Of a DNA stretch of 64,000 bases, positions 55,099 through 63,667 are shown in pieces. Positions within the stretch are counted from its first letter, which is position 1, and the number at the start of each line of letters is the position of its first letter. Under the pieces are notes generated by a model. The model was not told the DNA's origin. It made no database searches and was given only the letters and a program-made list of their open reading frames with translations. A program made the translations under genes and the position numbers. The stretch is taken from NCBI RefSeq assembly GCF_009360615.1, contig NZ_SPEY01000041.1:1-64000 (forward strand), given 5' to 3'. This DNA comes from Comamonas sp. (GTDB taxonomy: Bacteria > Pseudomonadota > Gammaproteobacteria > Burkholderiales > Burkholderiaceae_C).

Positions 55099-56193
55099 TC
55101 AGCCTCCCTTCACTGCAGAGATGGCGCTGCCGGCCTTTTTCGCCACCCAGCGGATGCGATAGGCCACCAGCGTGTCGCAGGCCAGCAGGGCGAACAACAG
55201 CAGTCCCTGGAAGACGCCGGTCAGCGCCTTGGGCAGACCCAGCCGCGACTGCGCCAGCTCGCCACCGATATAAAACATGCTCATGAGAATGGCCGAGAAA
55301 ATCATGCCTACCGGATGCAGGCGTCCCACGAAGGCGACGATGATGGCCGCAAAGCCGTAGCCTGCGGGCACATAGGGCGTGAGCTGACCCAGGGGTCCGG
55401 CAACTTCCAGCGCCCCTGCCAGACCGGCTGTGGCACCGGAAATCAGCAGCGCCGTCCACAGTGCCTTGCGCGAGGAAAAACCGGCATAGCGTGCCGCCGA
55501 CGGGGCCAGCCCACCGACCTGCAGCGCGAAGCCGGCACGCGTGCGAAACAGGAACGCCCACAGCAGACCGGCTCCCAGCAGCGAGATGATGACGCCGATA
55601 TTCATGCGCATGCCCTGCACCAGCCGAGGAATCTGCGTCACCCGCTCGAAGCTCTTGGTCTGCGGGAAGTTGTAGCCCATGGGATCCTTCCAGGGGCCAT
55701 AGACCAGATAGCCCAGCACCAGCGTGGCCACATAGACCAGCATCAGGCTGACCAGGATTTCGTTGGCGTTGAAGCGGTCGCGCAGCAGGGCGACGATGCC
55801 GGCCCAGACCATGCCGCCCAGCATGCCGGCGATCAGGATGGCCGGCACGATCCAGGGTCCCGTGGTCTTGTCGGCCAGCAAGGCAATGCCGCCGGCAGCC
55901 ACCGCACCGATGACGAACTGGCCTTCGGCGCCGATATTCCAGACATTGGAGCGAAAGCAAACGGCCAGCCCCAGCGCAATCAGCAGCAGGGGCGTGGCCT
56001 TCACGGCCAGCTCGCCCAGGGCATAGCCCGACCTGATGGGCTCCCAGAAAAAGGCCTGCAGGCCCTTGACCGGATCCTTGCCCAGCAGCGCGAACAGGCA
56101 GACCCCGACCAGCACGGTGATCAGCAACGCCAGAATCGGCGATCCATAAGTCCAGAATCTGGAGGCCTGGGGACGTTGTTCCAGCTTAAGCAT
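55099..56193 (-). CDS. ABC transporter permease, nucleoside type (first permease)
   Basis: Inner-membrane permease of 364 aa. The ATG at 56193 (MLKLEQRPQASRFWTYGSPI) overlaps the end of the ATPase gene by eight bases. NVWNIGAEGQFVIGAVAAGG, NANEILVSLMLVYVATLVLG and the late PVGMIFSAILMSMFYIGGEL are typical of NupP/YufP-like permeases. Membrane segments cover most of the chain. It pairs with the permease at 54175-55095. Confidence 0.92.
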   Translation of the reverse strand: MLKLEQRPQASRFWTYGSPILALLITVLVGVCLFALLGKDPVKGLQAFFWEPIRSGYALGELAVKATPLLLIALGLAVCFRSNVWNIGAEGQFVIGAVAAGGIALLADKTTGPWIVPAILIAGMLGGMVWAGIVALLRDRFNANEILVSLMLVYVATLVLGYLVYGPWKDPMGYNFPQTKSFERVTQIPRLVQGMRMNIGVIISLLGAGLLWAFLFRTRAGFALQVGGLAPSAARYAGFSSRKALWTALLISGATAGLAGALEVAGPLGQLTPYVPAGYGFAAIIVAFVGRLHPVGMIFSAILMSMFYIGGELAQSRLGLPKALTGVFQGLLLFALLACDTLVAYRIRWVAKKAGSAISAVKGG

Positions 56194-57745
56194 GGGCACC
56201 TCCCTGCACCGCTGCCGCATCCCAGAGACCGCTCATCCATTCGCCAATCTGCTGCACCGTAGCAGCCGCTCTATCCACCGAAGGGCTCAGCCGGCCCTTG
56301 GCCACCACATGCAGGCGGTCGCAAATCTCGAACAACTCGTCCAACTCCTCACTGACCACCAGCACGGCGCACCCCTGGTCGCGCAGCTTCAGAATCTCGC
56401 CCCGGATCTGCGCCGCAGCGCCCACATCCACCCCCCAGGTAGGCTGAGAGATGATGAGCAGACGCGGTCTGGCATCAATTTCACGACCCACGATGAACTT
56501 CTGCAGATTGCCGCCCGACAGCGACTGCGCGGCCGAGTTCGGACCGCCGGCCTTGACGTTGAAGCGCGCAATGATGTCCCGGGCCTGCGCCTGCAGAGCC
56601 GCCATGCGAATCCAGCCCCCCCTTGCAACCGCAGTCTTGCGCGTCAGCAGCAGGTTGTGGGCCAGGCCCATGCTGGGCACGGCCCCGCGCCCCAGCCGTT
56701 CTTCAGGCACGAAATGCAGGCCCATGCCACGGCGCCGGTTCGGCCCCATGCGGCCCACGCCCTTGCCCAGCAACTGAACGGCCTCCGGCTCGGAACGGGT
56801 GTCCTCGCCGGACAGCGCGTACATCAGCTCCTTCTGGCCGTTGCCGGAGACGCCTGCGATACCGACGACCTCGCCCGCACGCACCTGCAGCGCAATGCTC
56901 TGCAGATCGACCCCGAAGGGGTCCTGGCTCCTGAGGGACAGCCCCTGCACACGCAGCACGGTGTCGCCGGCATTGGCACTGCGGCGTTCCAGCTCCGGCG
57001 GCTCAGAGCCGATCATCATGCGCGACAGGGAAGCATTGCTCTCGTTGGCCGGGTTGCACTCCCCCGTCACCACGCCTCCGCGCAACACCGTGCAGGCCGT
57101 GCAAAGCGAGCGGATTTCATGCAGCTTGTGGCTGATATAGAGGATGGAACAGCCCTCCGCAGCCAGACGGCGCAGAACGACAAACAGCATCTCCACCGCC
57201 TGGGGCGTGAGCACCGAGGTAGGCTCATCCAGGATCAGCACACGGGGATTGGTCAGCAGGGCACGGATGATTTCCACACGCTGCATTTCGCCGACGGAAA
57301 GCGTGTGCACGGGGCGATGCGGGTCCACCTCCAGCCCGTAATCGCGGGCCGTGGCCTGGATATTCTCTATCACCTTGGCCAGGGCAATGCTCTTGTCCAG
57401 GCCCAGCCAGACGTTCTCTGCCACGGTCAGTGTGTCGAACAGGCTGAAATGCTGGAACACCATGGCAATGCCCAGGGCCCGGGCTTCCTGCGGATTGCGG
57501 ATCTGCACCGGCTTGCCGTCGACGAGGATGGCGCCCTCGTCAGGCTTGACCGCACCGTAGATGATCTTCATCAGCGTGGACTTGCCAGCGCCGTTTTCGC
57601 CCAGGATGGCGTGGATTTCGCCAGGCTGAACTTTCAGCGATACCTTGCTATTCGCAACCACAGCCGGGTACCGCTTGGTAATACCTTCCAGCTGCAAGCG
57701 CGCAGGCGCACTCGCAGAGGGGGAATGTGTCGGGGGGGGATTCAT
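56186..57745 (-). CDS. ABC transporter ATPase, nucleoside type (two NBDs)
   Basis: A 519-aa cytoplasmic protein with two fused nucleotide-binding domains, as in NupO/YufO and sugar importers. The first has Walker A GENGAGKST, LSVGEMQRVEIIRALL and LILDEPTSVLTPQ. The second has the degenerate Walker A GVSGNGQKEL and signature LSGGNLQKFIVGREI, with SQPTWGVDVGAA in place of Walker B/D-loop. Degenerate second domains are normal for this group. The ATG at 57745 (MNPPPTHSPSAS) is used. It leads the importer operon and lies 76 bases after the LysR stop. Confidence 0.94.
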   Translation of the reverse strand: MNPPPTHSPSASAPARLQLEGITKRYPAVVANSKVSLKVQPGEIHAILGENGAGKSTLMKIIYGAVKPDEGAILVDGKPVQIRNPQEARALGIAMVFQHFSLFDTLTVAENVWLGLDKSIALAKVIENIQATARDYGLEVDPHRPVHTLSVGEMQRVEIIRALLTNPRVLILDEPTSVLTPQAVEMLFVVLRRLAAEGCSILYISHKLHEIRSLCTACTVLRGGVVTGECNPANESNASLSRMMIGSEPPELERRSANAGDTVLRVQGLSLRSQDPFGVDLQSIALQVRAGEVVGIAGVSGNGQKELMYALSGEDTRSEPEAVQLLGKGVGRMGPNRRRGMGLHFVPEERLGRGAVPSMGLAHNLLLTRKTAVARGGWIRMAALQAQARDIIARFNVKAGGPNSAAQSLSGGNLQKFIVGREIDARPRLLIISQPTWGVDVGAAAQIRGEILKLRDQGCAVLVVSEELDELFEICDRLHVVAKGRLSPSVDRAAATVQQIGEWMSGLWDAAAVQGGAHA

Positions 57746-57821
57746 CGCTGAATTGTCTCTCAATTCAAATAACAAATTGACTCAAACAGGCTCTATGCGC
57801 TGAACAGGAATACGATACAAG

Positions 57822-58754
57822 CTATTGATTTCGCAGCGTTAGTGCCACATTGCGAACCACCTCTCGCAGCCAGCGTGTGGCGGCACCAGCATGCGAACGC
57901 GCATGCCAGAGCTGGTAGTAGACCAACGGGGGGAATTCCACAGGGCAAGGCAATATGGCCAGGGACAGACGTTCGCTGAAACGCTCGCAGAACAATCTGC
58001 CCGAGGTCATGACAAGCAAGCTTGATGCCACCATGTCGGGTATCAGACTGAAATGCGCGCAGCGTGCCACCACCTGGCGACTCAGCCCCATGCCCGCCAA
58101 CTGCTCGTCTATCACGCCCAGGGCACCGGGATAGGCCGGTGTAGGCGCAATGTGCTCGGCCTCCAGCCATTGCTGTATATCCCAGCCCCTGCGCACTGCC
58201 GGATGCTTGGGACTGACCAGGCAGACCACCTCGTCCTCGAACAGCTTGGCCATGTGCAGACCTTCCGGAGGCTGCGGCCAGTTGCCGATGACCACATCGA
58301 TCTCGCCATCGGCCAGTTGCCCCTCGTAATGCGCCTCGGCGCTCAGCGGCAGAAAGTCCACCGGACAATGCGGGGCCTGCGCTTTCATGGCCGACATCAG
58401 CCGCGGCAGGAACTGGGGATCCAGATAGTCACTGGCCGCAATGCGGAAAGTACGCGTCGAGGTACGCGGGTCAAAATGCCGCGCATCGCTGAACAGTCCT
58501 TCGGCGGCACGCAGAATGTCTGCCGAAGGCTGGACCATGCGCAGACCCACATCGGTAGGCTGCATCTGTGCCCCTGACCGCACCAGCAGAGGATCGCCCG
58601 CCAGTTCGCGCAGACGCCGCAAGGCGGCCGACACCGCCGGCTGGTGCATGCCCAGCCGCAGGGCCGCCCTGGAGACGCTGCGCTCCGTCAGCACGGTGTG
58701 CAGCACCCTGATCAGGTGCAAATCTATCTTGTCGAACAAGGTCTGGTCGCGCAT
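57822..58754 (-). CDS. LysR family regulator upstream of the purine transporter operon
   Basis: A 310-aa LysR-type regulator with the winged helix at residues 1-65 (RVLHTVLTERSVSRAALRLG, HQPAVSAALRRLRELAGDPL) of the NodD/SyrM-like subgroup. The effector domain includes RIAASDYLDPQFLPRLMSAM. It reads in the same direction as the ABC operon just downstream, unlike the usual divergent LysR layout, so cotranscription or regulation in trans are both possible. A purine or nucleoside effector would fit the context. Confidence 0.88.
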   Translation of the reverse strand: MRDQTLFDKIDLHLIRVLHTVLTERSVSRAALRLGMHQPAVSAALRRLRELAGDPLLVRSGAQMQPTDVGLRMVQPSADILRAAEGLFSDARHFDPRTSTRTFRIAASDYLDPQFLPRLMSAMKAQAPHCPVDFLPLSAEAHYEGQLADGEIDVVIGNWPQPPEGLHMAKLFEDEVVCLVSPKHPAVRRGWDIQQWLEAEHIAPTPAYPGALGVIDEQLAGMGLSRQVVARCAHFSLIPDMVASSLLVMTSGRLFCERFSERLSLAILPCPVEFPPLVYYQLWHARSHAGAATRWLREVVRNVALTLRNQ

Positions 58755-58908
58755 AGGTCACGGCCATCCGGGCACTTGGCACGGCCAGCCTTATCCATTT
58801 TGTATACAAAGCAGCCGCAGAGCGTAACTCAGTCAGCCCCGTTGGGGAGCCAAGGGATTGCCCTCTAGGCCGTCAAATCTGCCTTGAATTCAGCATGCCC
58901 AATCGGGC

Positions 58909-61092
58909 TCAGACCGCAGCCGTCATCACTTCCACGCGGTTGCGCCCTTTGCGCTTGGCGGCGTAGCAGGCCATATCGGCCCCCTTGAAAGCGCTGGCAG
59001 CGGTGTGGTAGCTGGCATCGAGCAACAGCATGCCGATGCTGGCACTCAACATATAGCGCTGGCCCTGGTAGGAGCCCTCCCAGTCCTGGATGGCCATGCA
59101 CAGCAGCTGCGCATGGCGCATGCCCTCTTCCCGGCTGATTCCGGCCATGAGAATCGCAAACTCGTCGCCCCCCACCCTGGCCACCCAGCCATGAGGACGC
59201 ACCGTGGACTCGATCAGCCGGGCGATATGACCGAGCACCTCGTCGCCCACCTCGCGCCCCCCTTGACGATTGACCTGGGAAAAGTGGTCCAGATCCACGT
59301 ACAGCACGATGCCGTGCACCATGGGCTCGCTCTGCGAGCGCGCGACCGCATTCGCGCGCCCCATGCTTTCCAGATAATCCCGGCTCGTATACTCCTGCAG
59401 CCATTCCTTGAGGCGCAGGGCAAAGGCCGTCCGGTTGGGCAGGCGCGTCAAGGGATCGTGCATGGCTTTCCAGCTCGATTGCTCGCGCAACTGGCGCTGG
59501 GTGGTCACATCCTCCAGCTCCCAGACCAGATACTGGCCGTCCAGCGCCTTGCCCGACTGCTCCCAGGCACGGTGCATGCGCTGCATGCTCTGCCCATGGA
59601 TTCGCACCCATATGGGCCGTGAATCCTTGCGCATCAGGCAGACTTCGCCATCAAACTGTCCGTAGGTGTCCAGTGCCCGCCGGACCCGCCCCATCAGATC
59701 CTCATGATCGGCATCGCTGGCGCAGAGATCACGCACGGCCAGGCCCTGCATTTCCCGAGGCCGATAGCCCAAGACCCTGGCGGCCTGCATGCCCACACGC
59801 TGCACCGTGACCCCATGCGTCACGATCAGGCCCACGGGCGCATAGTCCATCAAGGTCTGCAACTGCATCTGCAGTTCACGCTCCTGCTCGCCATGCGCCT
59901 CATATCCGCCGCCCAGGGCCTGCAAGGCAGAGCGCAGGGTCAGGGCTTCTCCCCAGTCATGATCGGACAGGCCGCGCCACCAGCTGGCGCCCCGGCTGAC
60001 CGAATCCAACTCCAGCATCACGCCTCGGCGGGAGGCCCGCTCCGCCGAGCGAAACAGGGCGGTCAGCGGATAGGCGATCAGGCACAGCACCCCTCCCAGC
60101 AATCCGGCCAATGCCAGCAAGGCTGCGGCCAGCCAGCCCATCGTCCTCGCAGAGACCCCCGGCACCCATTCCTGAACATCGCTGACCTTCAGCAGAGTCC
60201 ACTGGGCCCAGGGCAAAGGCATGGCACTCCAGAGTTTGCCGTTTCTCTGCTCGCTGACCGCACCGGCCTGCGCCATCTTGAGCCAGGCCCGATCAATTCC
60301 GGCCGGCAGAACGGCGTCGCCTGCCGCGGCCGGCCATTGCCACTGCCCCTTGCTGCTCAGAGCCAGCGGGCGATGATCGCGGTCGATCAGCAGCAACTGA
60401 CCGCCCGCTTCGGCAGAGGTGGACTCCAGCGAGAACAAGACCGACAGCGGTGCCCGGTAGCTGCCTCCCAGAACCCCCAGCAGCTTGCCTTGCAGATCGC
60501 GCACCGGCACGACGTATTGAAACTCCAGCTGCAGCCCTGCATCGCCAGGACGCACCCAGGCCTGGGTGATGGGTTTGCCTTCCGCCAGCGAACGCTTGAG
60601 CACTTCGCGCAGGGACTCGTCAAGCTGCTCCGCGGACATCGCCTGCTCCTGGCGCAGATTGACCAGCAACTGCCCTTTGCCATTGGCAAGCTGGATCTGC
60701 TCATACTGCTGCGCCATGGAGGCGGGCTGCCTGAGCATGGCCTCCAGCGATTCCTGAGAATCGTGCATATGCCCGGCAAGCACGGAGGACAGAGCATGCA
60801 AGGGCTTTTGCTGCTGCTCGACCCTGAAGGCCAGCGAGCGCGCCGCATACTCCAGCGCCTTGGTCTGCGCCGGCAACGCACCATCCGTGACGGCCCGGCG
60901 CAGCGCGTAGGCCACCCAGCCCGCAGCGCCAGCACCGGCCAGCAGCACGGCGATCATGGCAATCAGGACCATGCTGCGCAGCATCGGCCCGGGACCTCTG
61001 CGCACACGGTCTGCAACTGCCGCAGCCTCCTCTGGCTGCGGCGGCGCAACCCAGGGCGGCTCTGATGGCAGTGAGAGAACGGCATCTGACAT
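58909..61092 (-). CDS. Membrane diguanylate cyclase with extracytoplasmic sensor, PAS and GGDEF
   Basis: A 727-aa signalling protein. The ATG at 61092 (MSDAVLSLPSEPPWVAP) is used. After a proline-rich cytoplasmic start it has a membrane helix (about residues 40-65), a large periplasmic Cache-like sensor (66-315), a second helix (318-340), a helical linker, a PAS domain (about 409-533) and a C-terminal GGDEF domain. RVGGDEFAIL at 639-648 is an intact active site, and NRTAFALRLKEWL and DLDHFSQVN are typical. The usual RxxD inhibitory site five residues before GGDEF reads RPHG, so product inhibition may be lost. The sensed signal is unknown. Confidence 0.92.
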   Translation of the reverse strand: MSDAVLSLPSEPPWVAPPQPEEAAAVADRVRRGPGPMLRSMVLIAMIAVLLAGAGAAGWVAYALRRAVTDGALPAQTKALEYAARSLAFRVEQQQKPLHALSSVLAGHMHDSQESLEAMLRQPASMAQQYEQIQLANGKGQLLVNLRQEQAMSAEQLDESLREVLKRSLAEGKPITQAWVRPGDAGLQLEFQYVVPVRDLQGKLLGVLGGSYRAPLSVLFSLESTSAEAGGQLLLIDRDHRPLALSSKGQWQWPAAAGDAVLPAGIDRAWLKMAQAGAVSEQRNGKLWSAMPLPWAQWTLLKVSDVQEWVPGVSARTMGWLAAALLALAGLLGGVLCLIAYPLTALFRSAERASRRGVMLELDSVSRGASWWRGLSDHDWGEALTLRSALQALGGGYEAHGEQERELQMQLQTLMDYAPVGLIVTHGVTVQRVGMQAARVLGYRPREMQGLAVRDLCASDADHEDLMGRVRRALDTYGQFDGEVCLMRKDSRPIWVRIHGQSMQRMHRAWEQSGKALDGQYLVWELEDVTTQRQLREQSSWKAMHDPLTRLPNRTAFALRLKEWLQEYTSRDYLESMGRANAVARSQSEPMVHGIVLYVDLDHFSQVNRQGGREVGDEVLGHIARLIESTVRPHGWVARVGGDEFAILMAGISREEGMRHAQLLCMAIQDWEGSYQGQRYMLSASIGMLLLDASYHTAASAFKGADMACYAAKRKGRNRVEVMTAAV

Positions 61093-61227
61093 GGGCCTCA
61101 ATATAGAGAGCCGATGTCCGCAGCCCAACGAGAGGAAACCCCGGAGATTGTCGATAAATGCTACGCCGCCCCCTGCTTTTCTGCACTCTGTCGCAGACCG
61201 CAGGGCCTCTCACGCCCAGCCTGGTAT

Positions 61228-61866
61228 TTACCCCAGCGTGAGCACTTCCAGAGCACCCGGCCTGGGCAGTTCGATGACATTGCCTCGGCCGGCAATCAGG
61301 CCATGCTCGCGCAACTGCCTGAGCACTCGCGAGAAGGTTTCCGGTGCAATCCCCAATTGGGCGGCGATCATGCGTTTGCGCGCCTTGAGGGTGACACGCA
61401 AGCCCATGCCGTTTCCAGCCGGACTGGCATGACTCAGCAGCCACTGTGCGCAGCGCGCTTCGGCGTCCTGCGCCAGGCGGCTGACGGCCAGTTCGGTCTG
61501 CGAGCAATAGGCCCTGGCCATATCCCTGAGCAGGCACTGCACGGCCGGCGTCAGCTCCGCGACAGCCCCGAGAAAGCGCGCCAGAGGAATGATGTGGATA
61601 CGCCCCGCCGTCTGCGCCTGCATGTCGAGGCAGGGCGGGCGATCCTGCAGTGCAAAAGCCGCATCCAGCCAGGCCGGCCCTTCCACCTGTCCGAGATGAT
61701 GGCGCATGGCCGAATCCTGTCCGACACCCAGCATCACGCTTCCGCTTTCCAGGTACAGGACCGAATCGAGGGCTTTGCGACGTTGCCTGAGCCAAGAGCC
61801 TGGAGCAAAGCTCTCAGGCTGCCCAAACGTGGAAGCGATTTGCGACATGGAGGGCATGGTGAACAT
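61228..61866 (-). CDS. Crp/Fnr family transcriptional regulator
   Basis: A 212-aa regulator from the ATG at 61866 (MFTMPSMSQIASTFG); a GTG three codons upstream and an ATG three codons downstream are alternatives. The N-terminal cyclic-nucleotide-binding-like beta barrel contains ALDSVLYLESGSVMLGVGQD. A long helix leads to the winged helix with KRMIAAQLGIAPETFSRVLR. No Fnr-type N-terminal cysteine cluster is present, so it is not an oxygen-sensing Fnr. The effector is unknown. It lies between the diguanylate cyclase and puuD, and a TTGA-N6-TCAA site is just upstream. Confidence 0.88.
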   Translation of the reverse strand: MFTMPSMSQIASTFGQPESFAPGSWLRQRRKALDSVLYLESGSVMLGVGQDSAMRHHLGQVEGPAWLDAAFALQDRPPCLDMQAQTAGRIHIIPLARFLGAVAELTPAVQCLLRDMARAYCSQTELAVSRLAQDAEARCAQWLLSHASPAGNGMGLRVTLKARKRMIAAQLGIAPETFSRVLRQLREHGLIAGRGNVIELPRPGALEVLTLG

Positions 61867-61901
61867 AGACTGCACTGTGCCGGGCTTTTGACCGATTCAT
61901 T

Positions 61902-61915
61902 TTGAGCCACGTCAA
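61902..61915. promoter_or_regulatory. Crp/Fnr-type half-palindrome TTGA-N6-TCAA
   Basis: TTGA-GCCACG-TCAA lies 36 bases before the Crp/Fnr-like ATG, between that gene and the shared terminator. It fits the core recognised by Fnr/Dnr-type proteins (TTGAT-N4-ATCAA with mismatches). Autoregulation is a reasonable guess. Confidence 0.45.
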
Positions 61916-61933
61916 CAAGACGGGGCAGGCAAC

Positions 61934-61964
61934 AAAAAGGCCGCAGGGGAGACTGCGGCCTTTT
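61934..61964 (-). terminator. Terminator of puuD
   Basis: AAAAGGCCGCAG (61935-61946) and CTGCGGCCTTTT (61953-61964) form a 12-pair stem. On the minus strand it continues as T residues, 20 bases after the puuD stop. Confidence 0.88.
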
Positions 61965-61983
61965 GCGCTTCACCGGCAAAGAC

Positions 61984-63303
61984 TCAGTTGACGGCTGCGC
62001 CGGACTCGTACCAGGTCTTGATCAGATTGCGCTCGTCGTCCGACAGCGCGGCGGGGTTGCCGAAAGGCATCTTCTTCAGTTGCACCACCTGCTGGTAGAT
62101 CTGCTGAGCGTGCGACTTCACGGCTTCGGGGGAGTCCAGACGGACGGCCTTTTGCTGGATGGCTGTGCCATGGCAGACCACGCAGTGCTGCTGGAAGATG
62201 GCATTGACCTTGGCGAAGCCTTCGCCACCCGCATTTGCGGATGCTGCGACTGCCGGTGCTGCAGGCTCGGAAGTCGAAGCAGGAGCGGCGGCAGCTGGTG
62301 CTGGTGCAGCAACAGGTGCAGGTGCGGCAGCAGGTGCAGGTGCAGGTGCGGCAGCAGCAGGTGCGGCGACCGGTGCAGGCTTGAGCCAGACGAAAACGGC
62401 CAGCAGCGCAGCCACACCGACCGCTGCATAAGGCCAGGGATGGTTGTTGCGACCCAGCTTGTAGCCGTGGCGCATCACGAAGAACTGGCGAATGGCAGCG
62501 CCGGCAAACATCATGCCGATCAGAACCAGCCAGTTCATCTTGTGGCTATACAGCCAGCCATAGTGGTTGGACAGCATGGCAAACAGAACGGGCAGCGTGA
62601 AATAGGTGTTGTGCACGCTGCGCTGCTTGGCACGCTGGCCATGACGAGGATCCACGGGCTCGCCCGCCTTCAGGGAAGCCACGACCTTGCGCTGGCCAGG
62701 GATGATCCAGAAGAAGACGTTGGCGCTCATGGAGGTCGCGATCATCGCGCCCATCAGCAGGAAGGCGGCCTGGCCAGGGAAGATGTGGCAGGCCAGGTAG
62801 GCGGCGATACACACCAGAACCAGAACCATGGCACCCACGGTGGCGTCGCCATTCTTCTTCTGGCCGAAGGTGCGGCAGATGAAGTCGTACAGCAGCCAGA
62901 ACACCACCAGGAAGCCCAGCGCCGAAGCCACGGCAGCACCGGTGCTCATGGCGTTGGGATCGCCGGGAGTGACCAGGTAGATGTTCGCGTTCCAGAGATA
63001 GGAGACCGTCAGCAGGGCAAAACCGGACAGCCACGTGGTGTAGCTTTCCCAGTAGAACCAGTGCAGATGGTCAGGCATCTTGGGCGGCGACACATTGAAC
63101 TTGACGGGGTGGTAGAAACCGCCACCGTGCACAGCCCAGAGTTCGCCGTTGACGCCCTGCTTTTTCAGGTCGTCATCCACGGGCGGCGTCAAGCTGCTGT
63201 CCAGGAACACGAAGTAGAAGGAGGAACCGACCCAGGCGATCGCGGTAATGACGTGGAGCCACCGCAACAGCAGGCCGGCCCAGTCGAGAATGTAGCTTTC
63301 CAT
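61984..63303 (-). CDS. puuD: Membrane urate hydroxylase PuuD with C-terminal cytochrome c
   Basis: A 439-aa membrane enzyme that oxidises urate to 5-hydroxyisourate using a cytochrome domain instead of O2-dependent uricase. The N-terminal domain (about residues 1-300) holds some eight membrane helices and the family sequences LLRWLHVITAIAWVGSSFYF and HGGGFYHPVKFNVSPPKMPD. A hinge of about 50 residues made almost only of Ala and Pro follows, then a cytochrome c domain with CVVCH at 374-378 and a distal Met in KKMPFGNPAALSD. The ATG at 63303 (MESYILDWAGLLLRW) is used. With xdhC next door it places urate formation and oxidation in one locus. Confidence 0.93.
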   Translation of the reverse strand: MESYILDWAGLLLRWLHVITAIAWVGSSFYFVFLDSSLTPPVDDDLKKQGVNGELWAVHGGGFYHPVKFNVSPPKMPDHLHWFYWESYTTWLSGFALLTVSYLWNANIYLVTPGDPNAMSTGAAVASALGFLVVFWLLYDFICRTFGQKKNGDATVGAMVLVLVCIAAYLACHIFPGQAAFLLMGAMIATSMSANVFFWIIPGQRKVVASLKAGEPVDPRHGQRAKQRSVHNTYFTLPVLFAMLSNHYGWLYSHKMNWLVLIGMMFAGAAIRQFFVMRHGYKLGRNNHPWPYAAVGVAALLAVFVWLKPAPVAAPAAAAPAPAPAAAPAPVAAPAPAAAAPASTSEPAAPAVAASANAGGEGFAKVNAIFQQHCVVCHGTAIQQKAVRLDSPEAVKSHAQQIYQQVVQLKKMPFGNPAALSDDERNLIKTWYESGAAVN

Positions 63304-63667
63304 AGCTCTCAACCTTGGCAGCGTGGGGCTGCCGAACAACCTGCTCACCACTGCGGGCGCTCTGAGCAGAAGAAAAGGCCGCGCTCCCGGAGCGTTACAC
63401 ACGGGGCACCGCTGCGACCATTCTGTCGACCGAAAGTGTATGCAATTTTTGCTGCTACAACGCTCGAATCCGGAATAAACCACCCTAGAGATTTCCCTAG
63501 TACGGAAGTCATCAGCAAATATCGGGCCTGATTCGCGAAGCGTGTGGGCATGTCCCGGCAGCTTCGCTGTCGCGCCCTCGGGACCGGTGAGAAGCAATGG
63601 CCGAGCGCGGTCTGAGACACCGTCTGCCGGCGTTCCCATGCACCACACCGGGGCGCCTATTGCACCA
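63304..63667. other. Intergenic region between xdhC and puuD
   Basis: 364 bases without a convincing gene. The part around 63420-63510 is AT-richer and includes a likely promoter region for puuD (minus strand). A small inverted repeat AAGCGTGTG/GCTTCGC-like pairing near 63538-63570 is weak. I see no RNA gene, repeat copy or recognisable operator. Confidence 0.4.

Noticed and set aside
62270..62375. Tandem repeat as a non-coding satellite
   Set aside because: It is in frame inside puuD and encodes the Ala/Pro hinge.
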